DNA of 64,000 nt from Castor canadensis (Eukaryota; Chordata; Mammalia; Rodentia; Castoridae), in assembly GCF_047511655.1 (NCBI RefSeq), contig NC_133397.1, positions 125,081,308-125,145,307 of the forward strand, given 5' to 3'. This document shows positions 24,010 through 37,000 of the stretch, in pieces. Under the pieces are notes generated by a model. It did no database searches and had not been told where the DNA came from. It saw only the letters and a program-made list of their open reading frames with translations. The position numbers were made by a program, and so were the translations under genes. The number at the start of each line of letters is the position of its first letter. Positions within the stretch are counted from its first letter, which is position 1.

Positions 24010-24142
24010 TTTACTTTTTATTTGTGTCTATGTGTGTTGTGGCAAGGTATCACTCTGTAGCCTAGGCTGGCCTCAAACTCAAGATCCTCCTACCTAAGCC
24101 TCCCATGTATTATGATTACAGGTCTGTGCCACTACACCAGTT
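24010..24142 (-). mobile_element. B1-type SINE
   Basis: gtagcctaggctggcctcaa (about 24057), 'gatcctcctacctaagcctc' and 'gattacaggtctgtgccact' are the complement of a 7SL-derived B1 monomer, preceded by a T-rich stretch. Confidence 0.9.
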
Positions 24143-26429
24143 TAGAATTTTGTATGATTTTAATAGGCACATTCAAGCCATCTGACCAAGTACTTACTAA
24201 TGATAACACGTGTGTAGCACTAAAATTCATGTGATACACAATCCTTTATTTCTCAGCTTATAGAAGAGAAAGCAAGAAGAAATATATATGTAGATAAATC
24301 ATTTCAACAGTAATGTAAAGCCATATTGCTTATTCAACAAAAAAGAAAGGTGAACAACTCTTAAGTACTACAGTTTCTTTGAGTGTGCTAGAACATACCA
24401 ACTTATGGCAAGAAGGAAAGTCAAGGAACTCAATCATGGTTTTGCCTCTAACTAGTTAAACTTTTCTGGAACCCAGCTTCTCTTTATTCAATGCAGGGAT
24501 GCATATACAGAATTTCTAAGATATCACTGAACTTGAAAAGGTAGACCAATTAATACTGAGAAATTTGGAGAATATCCTTAGCTGTGCTAAGGAATTATGA
24601 TGTTAGCAGTGACTTGAAAGTTGGGAATGACTTGATTAGAGAGAAGGAGTAATTGGAAATAGAAATATAATAATCAAAATCTGGAAAGTAATGTATCAGA
24701 TGTCATGATCATTAAACAGTAACAAAAGTGGGTTTACAGAGAAAGGGGGAAATATGGAAGATGTTGAAGGACATGCTGAGGATTTGAGCTTTTCCTGTAG
24801 AGGAGGTTTTTTGACCGAGGCAGTAATAAAATTACAGGGATATAAATCATATATAACAAAATAGATCAATACAGAGGTGATTGCCTTTGAGCATAGAGAC
24901 GTGCACTTGGGTCGTAGGTATGAGATTGGACATGAAGCACTGACGTTAGAAAATATTTGAGAAAGTCTAGACAAGGCTGGTGACTGCTTGTGGGGTAGGC
25001 TGGGTGCTACAGAAGAAGAAGAGCCAGAACTGCCTGTAAGATTTGTTTGTTTTGTTGGTTTTTTTTTTTTTTTCAAGATTTATGAAAGAAAGGGAATGGC
25101 ACAGAAAAACTGGGAAACATTAGTACGAGCAAGCAGGGAATGGTCACTAGAAAGAAGAACAAATGTTTTCATGTAACTATCAATCTCTGTCCCTGTGCTA
25201 TGCAGCATTCTAAGAAGTGGCTTAGAAAAACTTGAGATACATTGGTTAGGAGGTAATTACGGAAATTCTGGAGTCTTGGCAGAGGTGTAAGACCAAGCAA
25301 GGAACTGTAATATCTTCAGTAAATTTCTGCTTACAGGTTGGAAAGAGATTCTCACATTTTTTCTTAAACAAGGAGAAGAGACATTTTCCAGTACAAAATT
25401 GCTTTATTCAATAATTACACTGATGAATTTCATTAATTTAAAACATTCTTTCATGAACATTTTTGTTATAAAAAAGAGAGTATCAAGCTTAAACTTGGCT
25501 CACAGATAACTACTTACTCCATATAGCATATATTTTTGTTAAGCCAAAATAAATCTACATAATTAACTCTACTAGCAACTTCTGCCATTATATTTTGTCA
25601 AAATCAAGAGGTGGCGTGCAATTACTTACTTGGCTTTGTAACTTTTCCTGTAAAGATGGGTCTTTTAAACATGCCACTGGCAACTCCTCTTAGAAGCTGG
25701 ATTTTGATCTTTTGGAGCAAATACATAGTTGAGAAAATGGTATTTGTTAGCATTGAATCTTATTACTTTGTCTTAATGAGAATCAGTCAGAGTCAGTTTA
25801 CTGGATAGAATTTATTCAATATATGAACATGAACACATTTATGCTCCCTCCTTGTGATAGTTAAATGGTTTTCTTCCCCCAAGAAGATCTCTTATCTAGA
25901 AATCTTATTAACACAGATAAAATAAATTTTTATACCTATAACACAGACATTCCAAATTTTCACACAGATGTCCGTAATGTAAAAGGGGTAGCAATATTTC
26001 TATAAGATTATGAGCATTCTGTCAGGACCTGTTCAACCAACTAGAATAAGTCTTGTGATTGCTCCCTCTATGTCTTTTGTTTCTGGACAGCACAGACTAC
26101 AGAGTGGGATCTAGCATTAAAAATCTCTAGCATTTGCTTCTCTTCTTTGCCCTCTTTTTATTTCCAGCACCAGGTAGTGAGTACACAACAGGTCAGTAGA
26201 AACCAGAGAAATTCTTTGAATGAATAAATAAGTGAATATGCTTTTCTTTAAGGTTAATCTTCCTTTGTTAGTTCTTACTTAATGAGTACTTTTGCACAAG
26301 GAAATCATTAAAATGGTAGAACGCAAGCATTTTCCGAAGGTTAGTAAGGCCCTTGTTCCTTGCTATTTCTACCCTTAAAGTGTGGAGGTTTTTTAAATGC
26401 AGAATTTAGTATCAACCTTGACATCAAAA
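24143..26429. other. no feature recognised, about 2.3 kb
   Basis: Includes a poly(T) at 25060-25073. A 126-codon minus-strand frame (24696-25076) begins with poly-Lys from that T run and shows no domain. The plus strand at 24700-25350 may be an old repeat of unknown family. Confidence 0.4.
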
Positions 26430-27215
26430 CACCCTTACAAAAGTTTGACCTGCCATTTCCCAACTCTTTCACTAGTCACCAACAAAGTGGCTAAAGTCAG
26501 CATGTGGTTCCCATCACCCACCTCACTGATTCACTGACCAAACCTTAGCCATGGTTTGGGAGATGGGAGTTGGATAGCATCCCCTTTCTTGGCCCTTCCT
26601 TATCCTAGGAAAAGAGGATTCCTCTCCTTGTCTGTGTCTCTCCTCCCTCCACCCCCATCCCTAATTCTTCTGTTCTAGTTTGGAGAGGATGTGGAGAAAA
26701 AGCTGATTTCTGCCCTTACTGCTTTTTTCTCCACTGCAGTGGCCTTTGGAGATGTTCTCTGTCTCCCCCCACCAAGGCTTGCATGTTGGAGAGAAGGGGC
26801 CTTCCCTGCACAAAATTGCATTCCTACCTCCTAATTTATTAGCTTTGGCCCACCCTGCCTGAGCCCATAGCCTTATGGCATAGCCTGGGTGCTACACTGG
26901 GCCCTCCCAGCCCTGGCCAAGCCTAGGGAAGGAGAGGTTTAGGTGTGACTTGGAGGTTGATATTTATTTTTTTATTTTTTGTCTTTGTGTGTTATATCCT
27001 CTGGTACTTGCTGAGAGAAAAAAAAATGTAAGCAAAGAAGAAGGAGGTAGGAAAATGGATCCAAACCCCAGTGTGCCCTGTCCCATACCTTTTCTTTCCT
27101 TTCCTTGTAGGAAACTCTTATCTTGCAAAGTGACTTTTTCTCCTCCCCCAACCTCCAGTCAATTTCACAGAAAACGAAACCTCCCAATAAAATTGTTGAA
27201 ACTTGAAAAAATAAG
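26430..27215 (+). pseudogene. GC-richer 3'UTR-like block, candidate retrocopy
   Basis: GC content rises sharply against both flanks from about 26455 to 27180. The block contains C-rich and T-rich mRNA-UTR-like text, an internal 'tatttatttttttatttttt' run (26961-26980), and ends with ccaataaaattgttgaaact (27184-27203), where AATAAA precedes an A-rich stretch (gaaaaaataagataaaa, 27204-27220). That combination is what the 3' end of a processed transcript looks like after retroposition. I do not recognise the parent gene, see no coding frame beyond 89 codons and could not find a target-site duplication. It could equally be a locally GC-rich regulatory region. Confidence 0.35.
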
Positions 27216-27220
27216 ATAAA

Positions 27221-28608
27221 ATGAGCACATGGGATAAAGCTTACCCAGTTCTGTACCCTATCTCCTATCTGCTAACTAGTTTCCAAGAACTAGACTTTAG
27301 TAATATTACTAATATATCTGAGGTACTAGAATAAACTATAGCTCCCACAACCAATGAGAACACAGGCAATATTTAAGTTGGTGGACAGAGCAGGGTTAAG
27401 TCAGTGTTATTTGGATGATATAACCCAGAAATAACAGAGAATACATCCACTAAAACACACATGGACTGCTGAGCTGTTGAAGAAAGGCTCTTACTCTTTA
27501 GTCTTCCAGGACATGTTCTAAATAAAGAAGGAAATTCAGTGTATCCAGTACTGGTACAACAGTGGATGTAGAATTTTAAAAGTAACCTACTAGAGTTCAT
27601 TCATATTTGACCTCTGGCACAAATCCTCAGGATTATTACCAGCTCCCACCTCAGAGGTAGGAAAAAATATAACGAGCTGAAAAGTCACAATTCCAGATAT
27701 GTATACAACAGAATAATAATTCCTTCTGCTTCCACCCAGAGGAAAAAATAGTAAATAAATTATATTTATATAAAATACAAGAAAAATTATTTTTAATGTT
27801 ATATACCTTGACACCAACTCCCATGCTAGAACCATATGTCATCAGCCTCAAATCACTTCCAATGTGCTGATGAGCCCAACATTCACTAACTTTGAGTCTA
27901 CTGTGCTTTTCTACATTTTCAAGTGATTCACGGGTTACATTGTCTTCTATACTGGATGTTTAAAATTGTTTAAATAAAACGGGGACTATATGTGAAAAGA
28001 AAATCTTTTCTACTATATGTATGTCTGTCCACCAGTTGCTTGGGACAGGGTCTTTTAAAAGAGTTATCCAAATTAAAGCATATATATTATATACTTATCT
28101 AAATGTGTTTTTCCATTCACATTTATCTACATCAGTCTGTCTACATCTACCCATCTATTCATGTATTTATCATCTGTCTATGGAAATATCTTTGTAAAAA
28201 TGTACAGATAAGCTATATACTCAAAATGTTTGTATAGAAAACAAATACCATAGCTTCTTTTATCTGAAAGCTTCACATTGTCCTTTTGAGCAAATTCATG
28301 GAGCAAGTTTTCCCCACTTCAGAATGGCGATGTAATCCCCTCACAAAAAAACATGATTTTAATTCAGAGGAGGCTTATCTTTCACCCAGAAAAGTAAGAG
28401 TGTTCAAACAGCTTAAAAACTCTGCACTGAGTAGGGGTGAAGAGACGGAAGACATTTCATGAACGGGATGGTGAACATGTTTACTCTTGTGGCATCTAAA
28501 TTTTTCATTGACCAATTCCTTAAGCACCTTATCTAAAAATTATCCATTTTGCAAAGTTCCAAAATGTGAAAATGAAGGTAATATAATATGTCTCTACCTT
28601 CAAAGTGT
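27221..28608. other. no feature recognised
   Basis: AT-rich. Short minus-strand frames (27373-27851) have no signatures. Scattered ATCT/CATC-rich text at 28120-28180 is weak low complexity. Confidence 0.5.
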
Positions 28609-28615
28609 TTATGGT

Positions 28616-28738
28616 CAAGCCAGAAGTGGTGTCACACACCTATAATCCCAGCACTGGGGGAGGCTGAGGCAGAAAACTGTGAGTTGAGGCCAGTCTGAGG
28701 AATGTAGCAAGACCCTAACTCAAAACAAAATAAAAATG
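28616..28738 (+). mobile_element. B1-type SINE monomer
   Basis: cacctataatcccagcactg (about 28637), 'ggaggctgaggcagaaaact', 'gttgaggccagtctgaggaa' and an A-rich tail: a full B1-like unit. No ID part follows, in contrast with the composite SINEs elsewhere. Confidence 0.93.
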
Positions 28739-29470
28739 AAGGATGCTTATGGCCATTGAAGTTCATTGTTCATAAAACAAAATTGTTTTATGACATCATG
28801 GTGTCTGTAACTTTAAAGTCAAAGTAAAAGGTGCAAATATGCTCATTTAGTTTGCTCTTCTTTGTAGGAAGAAAGGTTATATGCATACAATATGAAGGGC
28901 TTGCAAATAGAAATCTGAAACCTTTTCTCTTATTTCATTATTCAAGAAGTCAAAATTAAAATTGCATAAAAGTGAATTATATAAATATTGCCTAAATATT
29001 TAAGTTTATGTAAAACATTTAAATTTATATGAATATATATAAATAATGAAAGTGTTTGAATACATTTGAAGCACAAAGTACAAAAACACCAAACGTCAAT
29101 TCATAAAGGCAATTGTTGCCTATGGTTAATATTATAAATACAGTTAAATTTCAATATATATTTTAATATGCTCTTGGTCCTCAAGCCAATATTTTAAAAT
29201 GTATTTGTCAATAAGTCATGGTTTTTCTAACACAATTTACCTAAAGTAAATGAAACAGCCACGCTTGACATTTAATTGAAAAAAATCAAAATGTCTTTAT
29301 ATGTGTTGACCATTATTAGGCTGTATCAAAATGAATTTCATATAGGAATTTTTACAGGATACTGATTTGACTTAAATATCTTAAAATCAGTGCTTTGCCA
29401 TATACTAAAAACATTAGGCGATGGTTTAAACATTTTTGAGGAATTGTAAAAAGCTAGTGTAAGTAAAAGA
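28739..29470. other. no feature recognised
   Basis: Strongly AT-rich. Contains a near-perfect palindrome, cataaaacaa / ttgttttatg separated by two bases, at about 28772-28793. No gene. Confidence 0.5.
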
Positions 29471-29474
29471 AAAT

Positions 29475-29580
29475 GCAAAGAAACAGAAAGAGAGAAAGAG
29501 GGAAGGGAGAGAAGAAAGAAAAAGATAAGAGCAAGGAACGAAGGAGGGAAGAAGAAGGGAGGAAGGGAGGGAGGAAGACA
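29475..29580. repeat. purine-rich GGAA/GAAA tract
   Basis: About 100 bp nearly all A/G on the plus strand in GAAAGA, GGAAGG and GGGAGG words. The 114-codon minus frame across it is Ser/Phe/Pro low complexity. Confidence 0.9.
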
Positions 29581-29711
29581 TAGGCAGAAAGAAGGGCTAT
29601 AATTCACTACACTGCAATGTATTAAGAAAGAGTATCTGAATCTAATGTTTATTGAGCACTTTATAAAGAACGAGCCTGGCAAAATACAAGTGACTCTGTC
29701 TTTATGTCACA

Positions 29712-29872
29712 AATAGGCAAATTTTTTTCTGTGAGGACCAGATGCTAAATATTTTAGGATGACAGCCATTATGGTGACCCAAGTACTCAAGTCTGCCATT
29801 ATAGTGGAAAGTATTCATAAAAAATTTGTAAATAAACAGGCATGACTGTGTCACAATAATGCTTATTGGTGA
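29712..29872. mobile_element. hAT-type DNA transposon fossil
   Basis: Starts with ttttttctgtgaggaccaga and 'gctaaatattttaggat', followed by 'gtactcaagtctgccattat' and 'gtaaataaacaggcatgact'. This is the order of a widespread mammalian non-autonomous element whose consensus I remember as 'ttttctgtaaagggccagatagtaaatattttaggct'. Assignment to hAT-Charlie is from memory. Confidence 0.6.
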
Positions 29873-29944
29873 ACATTAAGATTTTAATTTCTCATCTCAT
29901 AAGACATTCTTCTCTTGATTTTTTTCCAGTCAGTTTAAAAAGCA

Positions 29945-30045
29945 ATAGAGGGGATGAATTTGATCAAAGTACATTATTTACATGTATGGAAATATCACAG
30001 TGAAACCCTTTTATATAATTAATAAATGCTGGTGAAAAGTAACAA
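29945..30045 (+). mobile_element. L1 3' end, Lx-like tail
   Basis: gaatttgatcaaagtacatt (about 29955), 'tatcacagtgaaaccctttt' and 'aattaataaatgctggtgaa' match the terminal 100 bp of the older rodent L1 3'UTR type seen at 10.3 kb. Confidence 0.78.
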
Positions 30046-30925
30046 GACAATCTGAGCTGGCCACAGGAAAGAGGGCTTCGGAACAGATTGAGCTTCCAGA
30101 CCACAGCTACCATCTCTTTTCTAGGTGACCTTTACTATTGGGATTAAGAAGCTTCTAAACTGTCCTGTGAGATATACAGAAGTTTATTCGCATCGGGTAT
30201 TGCTAAACTTCATCAGAGAGAATTTATTCCAGGGATTTTTGTTTTTATTAAGAGCTAGATAAGCTTGGTCTGCAAGTGGAGGGACATTCCAAATTCAACA
30301 TGGTGCTTGTTCACATAGCTTTGCTTTGAAAGGCAACCTGTAAGAACCTGTCTAAGTTCAAGCACTAAACTCATCAAGGGTTTATGTTTCAACATGTAAG
30401 ATATTTCTTTCCCCTGAGAATTTCAGAAGACATTGGGTAGAAGAACACTGTCCACTAAGAGTGAAACACACATTCCATGTGCCACCAAACACCCTCAGCC
30501 TGGGGACCTTTGGGCCTTATAAATGCTGTGGCCTTGTGTGATCCAACAACAGCAACAAGGCAAGATAGAGAAACCATAGCAGAGAGGAGACAGGGCTAGC
30601 ACACAAGTACATGTGAACATGCCACCCCTACTCCTAAGAGACAGCTTTTTCAGGAAGTTGAGGAAACGGAAGCCCTGAGCTGATGGTATCTCCAGCAATT
30701 TCAGATAGGGCACTAAAGGAACTAGAGTAAGAAGCTGCAAACTATGGCTGTTACAGTTAACATAATCCCGTGTTAACCAAGTTTGTTCAAGGAACATTAA
30801 TTTAATCTTCACAATACTCATGGCTGCACTGTTCTTTTTGGCCCTATTCACATAGAAAATAGGTCTAATAGGAATTGTAGCAGGACTAACGGGAGTGTAT
30901 CCTTCCTCTGTTTTTGTTTGTTTGT
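30046..30925. other. no feature recognised
   Basis: Less AT-rich than surroundings. A 145-codon minus frame (30495-30932) has no recognisable domain, starts inside a T/G-rich stretch and shows no conserved motif; I do not call it a gene. Confidence 0.45.
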
Positions 30926-30929
30926 TGTC

Positions 30930-31120
30930 CATACCTTTTTTGTTTTTGTTTTATGGTTTTGAGGATTAAACTCAGGGTCTCATGAAGCAAGCACTCTACC
31001 ACTTGAACCATGCTCCTAATCCTCTCAGTATGTCAATCTTTTGTCTGCTGATGACTGAGATCTTCCTATTTCTGCCTCCTGAGAGGCTGAGATTACACCT
31101 GGCATTTTTTTGGGGGGAGG
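30930..31120 (-). mobile_element. composite SINE, minus strand, decayed
   Basis: ttgaggattaaactcagggt (about 30958) and 'gcactctaccacttgaacca' give the ID complement; 'gcctcctgagaggctgagat' (about 31074) gives the B1-like complement. The middle is shortened. Confidence 0.8.
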
Positions 31121-31866
31121 GTTGTTTTTAAGGTAGGCTATTCATATGAAGAACTGAGTGCATCTGATCCAAGAGTATGTCAGTGGTTTCGGAGTTTCAT
31201 TTTAGTTTTGCTTTGCTTTCTTTTGTTTTCATAATACGTTAGTTGAGAAAGGAATAATCTAAAAATCTAAATAAATGTTTTAAGATCAAATTATCATAAA
31301 AAAAAACACTAGGAATGATCTTAATCTTCACATAAATACTTTTTTAAATGTGGGTTGATAGCTGAACACTTCAGCTCAGTACTTATACTCAGCAATAAGC
31401 ATATTAACAATTGCATTTCACAATTAATTTTGGAATTGGCTTATATCATCTCATATTATCTAGCAGCACAGATTGCAGCATTGACATCTTTGAAGCTATC
31501 ACTCAGGGGTGGTTTTCATGGACACAACAAGAAGAAAAGTTTCAGAATCACTTAAAAACAAAAAAACTGTTGGGTTCATGGAAATGATTCAGATCTGTGT
31601 CTTTTTCTTCCCGATGCAGTGAGTGGAGGTGTTGTTTTCTGTTCTGCATCACACTGTTTAAGTGGACCACAGCTATAGACAGAACTTTCTAGCAGTGATG
31701 TGATGAGAAGTCTCCATCTGAATCATCATCTTTAAAACCTGCCCTATCCTCCAGCAGCTTTCAGTATTGTTGCTATTGCTGCATCGATTATAACTCTCTC
31801 ATCACACCTGTTTCTTAAGTTTCTAAGAATCTAATTGTTAGATTCCAACAAGGTCAAAAACCATGA
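31121..31866. other. no feature recognised
   Basis: AT-rich, no nameable gene or repeat. Confidence 0.5.
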
Positions 31867-31868
31867 AA

Positions 31869-31918
31869 GAGGAAGGAAGGAAGGAAGGGAAGGAGGTAGG
31901 GAGGGAGGGAGGGACGAA
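31869..31918. repeat. GGAA/GGGA purine tract
   Basis: Tandem ggaa units followed by ggga units. The 66-codon plus frame across it encodes Gly/Arg/Glu low complexity. Confidence 0.9.
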
Positions 31919-33655
31919 GCGATGGAGGAAAGGAAAATTCTCTCAAAGGTTGGAATAATGTGGGCTTACAGCAAACCCATTTTGTCTACAAAGGAGACCA
32001 TTCATGCTCATAAATTCCAGTCTGGTGGCAGTTAAGATGGATCAGTATTTTTTTCCACCAAGACCCACTGTGATACCCTCAAGCTCTCTGCAATTGTGGT
32101 TAACATGCACAATCATGGGATTACAAACCTCTTCATCCATGACAAATTTTCAATCAAAAAACACACCTAACTTATTAAGTTGCATCTCCAGCTGACTTTG
32201 TATTCCATTTTCTTCCTGCATTCAGCTGGAAGCATTCACAAATAGCAAAATATAATACTTCCCAGGCTATGAGTTGCCAGGCAATCAGGGCAGAAATAAT
32301 TAACACGAGAGAGTGGACTGCCAGTATCCTGCTGAATGGCTCTGGAAAGAGTTCAAATATGACAAACATTCTTAGCTGTCCCTTCTGGGACACGTGCTCT
32401 GAAATAACAGTTTGAAAGGACAAGTGCCAACTCCAGTTTCAAACAGTTTGACAGCACTACAGAATTTCATTCTAAAATCTGACTTCGTTTTTATTTAAAG
32501 GAGAATTCATCTCTGCACACTATGTCTCTTTGCCCATTCCTAAAAGAATCCCTCCTGATCTCCTGCTGCCTCCACCCAAGTCCAACTGCGTAATGAAGCT
32601 AATCCTGAACACTAGATCGTTCTATAAATGGAGAGCTCACACTGAATTCAAAGGGAGACATGAGTTTGTGCAGAGCCTTGTGTCAGGCAGGCCAAGGGGA
32701 TCACAGATTTCTTTGTAAAGCCCTTTCTCACTTTCTCTGTAACTCTGTTAAAAAAAAAAAACCTAATCAATTCTGTAAACACTTTCCCACAGAGAAATCT
32801 TCAATCATCAGGGGAAGAATGTGATGGATACCTAAATACTTTCCAAGAATCACAGTTGAATTTGTTGCAACTCAGGTCAATGACTGTCGGCTAGGGATTT
32901 GTAAGGTGAAAGGCCCCGTGTTAAGTGCTCAGAACAATTATAAGAACACAGGTCCAATGCTCAAGTGTTCTTAATCTGACTGGAATGAGAAGGAAATAAA
33001 CAGTGATTTCAGTACAATTTGTTAAATGCTAAAACAGAAGCCCTCACCAGGTTTAGAGATTGGGAATTCTTGAGTTGTTCAGTTTTCTGGAAGTCAGTAC
33101 TGGAAGGGCCCATGGTTGTGCTCTGGTACAAGCATCTAGTAATGCAGAACACCACTGATAAGTTGTCACATGCCTTCCATTTAAGTGCTTTGTGTTTGAA
33201 AACCTGGGTTCAAGTTCTGTTTCCACGAATGCATTCACTCATTCATTCTATATTTATTGAGATCTTGAGGCCTATGATATGAAATAAATGAGAAAGTCAA
33301 GGCCCCTGCCTTCCTGGTTAGAACTTATTACTTGGTATATAAGAAAAAAAAGACAATGGTAAATAATAGCCAAAAGTATGTTGGAAGTCACGCAAGAAGT
33401 GTACCTTTCCACTGTCCCACTCTTGCTGAGCATTTGAAGGTGCCTCCTTACTTCTTTTGGCTTCAACTCCTCATCTATGACAAAAGGGTTTGAATTCCAT
33501 TTCCAATGTCCCTTCAAATAATGCTAAAGATACTACAATTTCTAGAAACAGAGAGCTAGCTGCTTTGTGAGGAAGTTTGGTCTTTATTAAAAATCACTGA
33601 GATCTTGTAAAACTTGGTGGAAGGGAAAAATATGCACTTTTAGAGCCCCCAAAAT
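31919..33655. other. no feature recognised, about 1.7 kb
   Basis: A poly(A) run lies at 32750-32762 with no recognisable retrocopy before it. Text at 33236-33310 ('cattcattctatatttattg') resembles an old mammalian interspersed repeat, unassigned. Frames up to 87 codons carry no signature. Confidence 0.45.
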
Positions 33656-33659
33656 ATAT

Positions 33660-33776
33660 TGGTTTTTTTTTCTTGTTGTTGGCTTTGTTTTGCAGTACTG
33701 GGGATTAAACTCAGAGACCTGAACTTGTCAAGCAAGTGCTCTACCACTCGACCTATGCCCTCAGCCTCTTTTTAAA
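33660..33776 (-). mobile_element. ID-type SINE
   Basis: T-rich tail complement, then gtactggggattaaactcag (about 33695) and 'gtgctctaccactcgaccta' (about 33737), a clear ID unit in reverse. It sits directly at the tail end of a reverse L1 3' end. Confidence 0.9.
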
Positions 33777-33778
33777 AA

Positions 33779-34045
33779 ATGTATTAGCATAAATTAATTG
33801 TACAAAGGGTTTTCATTGTGATATTTACACACATCCATGTAATGTACATTGATCAAATACACTCCATCTGTATTACTTTTTCTTAACCCCTGCTCTTCTT
33901 CTCCTTACTTTTTTAACAGCTTTCAGTGGGTTTCATTATGCTATTTTAAATGCATATATCTACATGTATATATAAAATGTCACCCTCATCACCCTATCCA
34001 TTACCACTACCCCCTCTCCTGCTGGTACCCCTGTAAAATAAGTAG
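33779..34045 (-). mobile_element. L1 3'UTR, Lx-like, minus strand
   Basis: ggttttcattgtgatattta (about 33808) and 'tgtacattgatcaaatacac' (about 33844) are the complement of the older L1 tail. A second, similar module follows (about 33920-34035, 'cattatgctattttaaatgc'), so the UTR contains a diverged internal duplication. Confidence 0.75.
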
Positions 34046-37000
34046 CATAGTTTAGTGGTTGACACATAAGTACAAAATACTAGCTTTCTATCCCCACAAG
34101 CTTTTTTTTTTCTACTGGACCTAACTTAATCAGTCAAACAATTCATTGCCCAACCTCTCTCTCTTTTTCACTTCTTGAGATTGGACATTTAGTGAATGTA
34201 TTGAATATTGGCATTTACTGGATGTCCATTTTCTAGCCATTATCTTAGGTTCTGGGGAAATACTAAAAATCAAGACAGTCTCTCAGCTTTCATCTTCATA
34301 AAAGTCCATTTTTTCTCCAGTCGTCAGTACTTTTTTATTGGAAAGCCATGGTGGTCCTGACCTGGTTCTTGAGAATGCTTCCAGAGCAATGGCACCCTAC
34401 ACCATGTCCTCAGGGACACTTTACCGTTGAAGTTTCTTGTCCAAAGTTCCATTCCCTTAATTGATTCTCAAATAGACAAAATTATTATGAATCACCATAA
34501 TTTTTTACAGATCAGCTATTTTCAATCACAGCATTACTAATTTCCTGAAAGATTTATAGTGAAAATATTTGAACAAATGAACTCTCTCAACCTATTTCCA
34601 TTTCTTGAATATTTCTTGATGGGAGATTAAGCAACCCAAGCCCCTTTTCTGAAATAGCTAAAGTGATGTGTCTATTTTCCTTTTTTAAAAACTCAAAATT
34701 CTTCTGGAATGAGCAGTTTAATCATTCCCTCCAATAACTTGCTTTTTTCATTTTTAAGAATACCTCTTTTGGATGTGTTGGCTACCATTTCAGTCATTTT
34801 CTTCAGACAATAGTGTTTGCATTGCTTCTGGATTAACAGACAGTTGTTTCCAATGTCCCTGTGGACCAGACAATCAGTGAGTTGCACTGGTCAATGAGCC
34901 CTGATGAACAGTGATCAGTAAATTCTCTTGTCACCATGGTAACTTGTATGCGCCTTAGACAGTGTCCTATCTTGGTACCTTGGAGAGAGGGCTTGATGAT
35001 GCATCACTGTGATCTCTCTATATATTAACCTTGCTATTTGATTCATAGTCTTTGGGGATATTTTGTTCAACCAATTACAAATCCATAAAAATTTCCACAT
35101 CTGTCATTCTGCATCCTCTCTCTAGCAATATCATAAGAAAATCTGACAGACACTTGACTAAAGTCAATGTAGGTGATGCCCAAACTTCTTGTTTTAATAA
35201 TCCTTTACAAAAAGAAAGAATGGTTTAAGCATGAATAGTTTATGAATTGTTCTTTATAACCTCAAGCTGGGTCTTGGGGTTTCTGCTTTTCCTGAAGACT
35301 TATAAAACATTGGTTTAATTTTTATTAGAGTTCTTAGTTTCTGTTTCAATCTTGACATGAAACAGACTCTCCTTGATTTGATTTAAAGCTTATGTTTGTC
35401 TATTTTCCCTGAAATAATCAATATAGTTAGCCTATTTTCTAATTTTGTATAGAACCTGGTTTTCTATGTCCTTTTCCAGGTTAGGGGAGATTTCTGTGTA
35501 ATATAGAAAATTTCTACTGAAAAATAATCTTAGCTATTAGAATTCTCCATTCTGAGTTTTCAGAATCCCAGTAATTTACAAAAGAATGTAGTAGGTTGGT
35601 TGTAGACTACTTGCTGGTTTATATGGGGGAAGGCAGTAATTGACTTTTAATTAACAAAGCCAATAAGTTCTATGCCTCCAAACTATTGTTTCTCAAATGA
35701 TTAGCAACCTCCAAAAGTCATATCTTTTTCTGAGACAGTGACCTTACCTGGACTCTTAAGGGCATATCTCTGCTGGATGATAAGCACTACATAGGTCTTG
35801 GGAGCTCACATTTTGCATGCACGATAGTGTAGGAAGTGATATGCCTAGCCAAGACTAATGGCTTATCTACTCTAAACCATAGATGGGCATTGGCAGGTTT
35901 TCAGCTTTCCACTCAATATTTTGCCATTTAAGGCAGACTCTCAGCATCGCTTGAACGCACTTTCTGCAGTTTACTTTGTCATTATGCAGCACATGTGATT
36001 CCATGTCAGAGCCAAACAAAGTGAATAATGGAACTTTTGTATTATTGTTAGCCACAAGCATAACTCAAATGTTGTGGGACTTCCTCTGCCTTTGGGTGGA
36101 TCCACTGGAGATTTCATTCACAATACCAAATGGCTTGGTTCATAATCCCAAATTCAGCAACCATCACTTACTTCTGTGAATTTGGCGATAGGTCACGAAT
36201 GCTGATGACATTGATGTTCTTGATTACCTTCATTTCTGCCACTCTTGCTCCAATGACAGAGTCTCTAGCATTCGCTGTAAGAAAACTCTGCAAAACTGTA
36301 AGGGAGCTAAGTATCACTGAGATGTCTTCATTCTCATTCTAATGGAGCCAACAGATGGCTCACATTTGACTGAGAGCTCTAGGCTCAGCTCCAGCTCCTG
36401 AGTTAAGAAGGAGGGGAACTACTCTGACCTGCACATTTCTCCTGTCTCTAGCGCCAAACTCTTTTGCACAAAAACATTTTAAAACATTTTTATTGCTCTC
36501 ATGTTTATTTAAGTACCTGAGGTGATGGTACCAGCCCAAGCATTATTCAACACTGTCCCGTTTTATGTTCTGTTGGGACATCCATCTCTCTCTCTTTTTT
36601 TTTATTCTTAAGACACCCATCTTAAATGAATGGAAAATACTTTTTAGCAAAAAAGAAACAATGCAAACTATGGGGAAAAAAGGAAATCAACCTACCTATT
36701 ATTGCTTTTCTTTTTTTTACTTGCTCAGCTAGGAGCTCCTTTCCAAAAATAGTTAAGGGATAGTGATGCTTATGTCTGCTCCAAAGATAGAGGTCACAGC
36801 TGGAACTGTTTCATAGACATCTCTTATGAGTGAATCAGTGCTTCATGCAGGTCTGTTTCCTTACTCCTAATGATTCCTGGCTTTAGAATTGCAGGAATTC
36901 ATCCAGCAGAGGAGAGTAACGCACTCATGTGTTATTTGCCCAAGAGTGAATCACATTCGATAGAGTCTAAATTCCATAATTTCGTATGATAGATGCTTGA

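Noticed and set aside
30495..30932. 145-codon minus-strand frame
   Set aside because: No recognisable domain, and its N-terminus derives from a T/G-rich stretch beside a SINE. Chance frame is the simpler reading.
32500..32762. Processed pseudogene ending in a poly(A) run
   Set aside because: No polyadenylation signal at a suitable distance, no target-site duplication and no recognisable coding text upstream.
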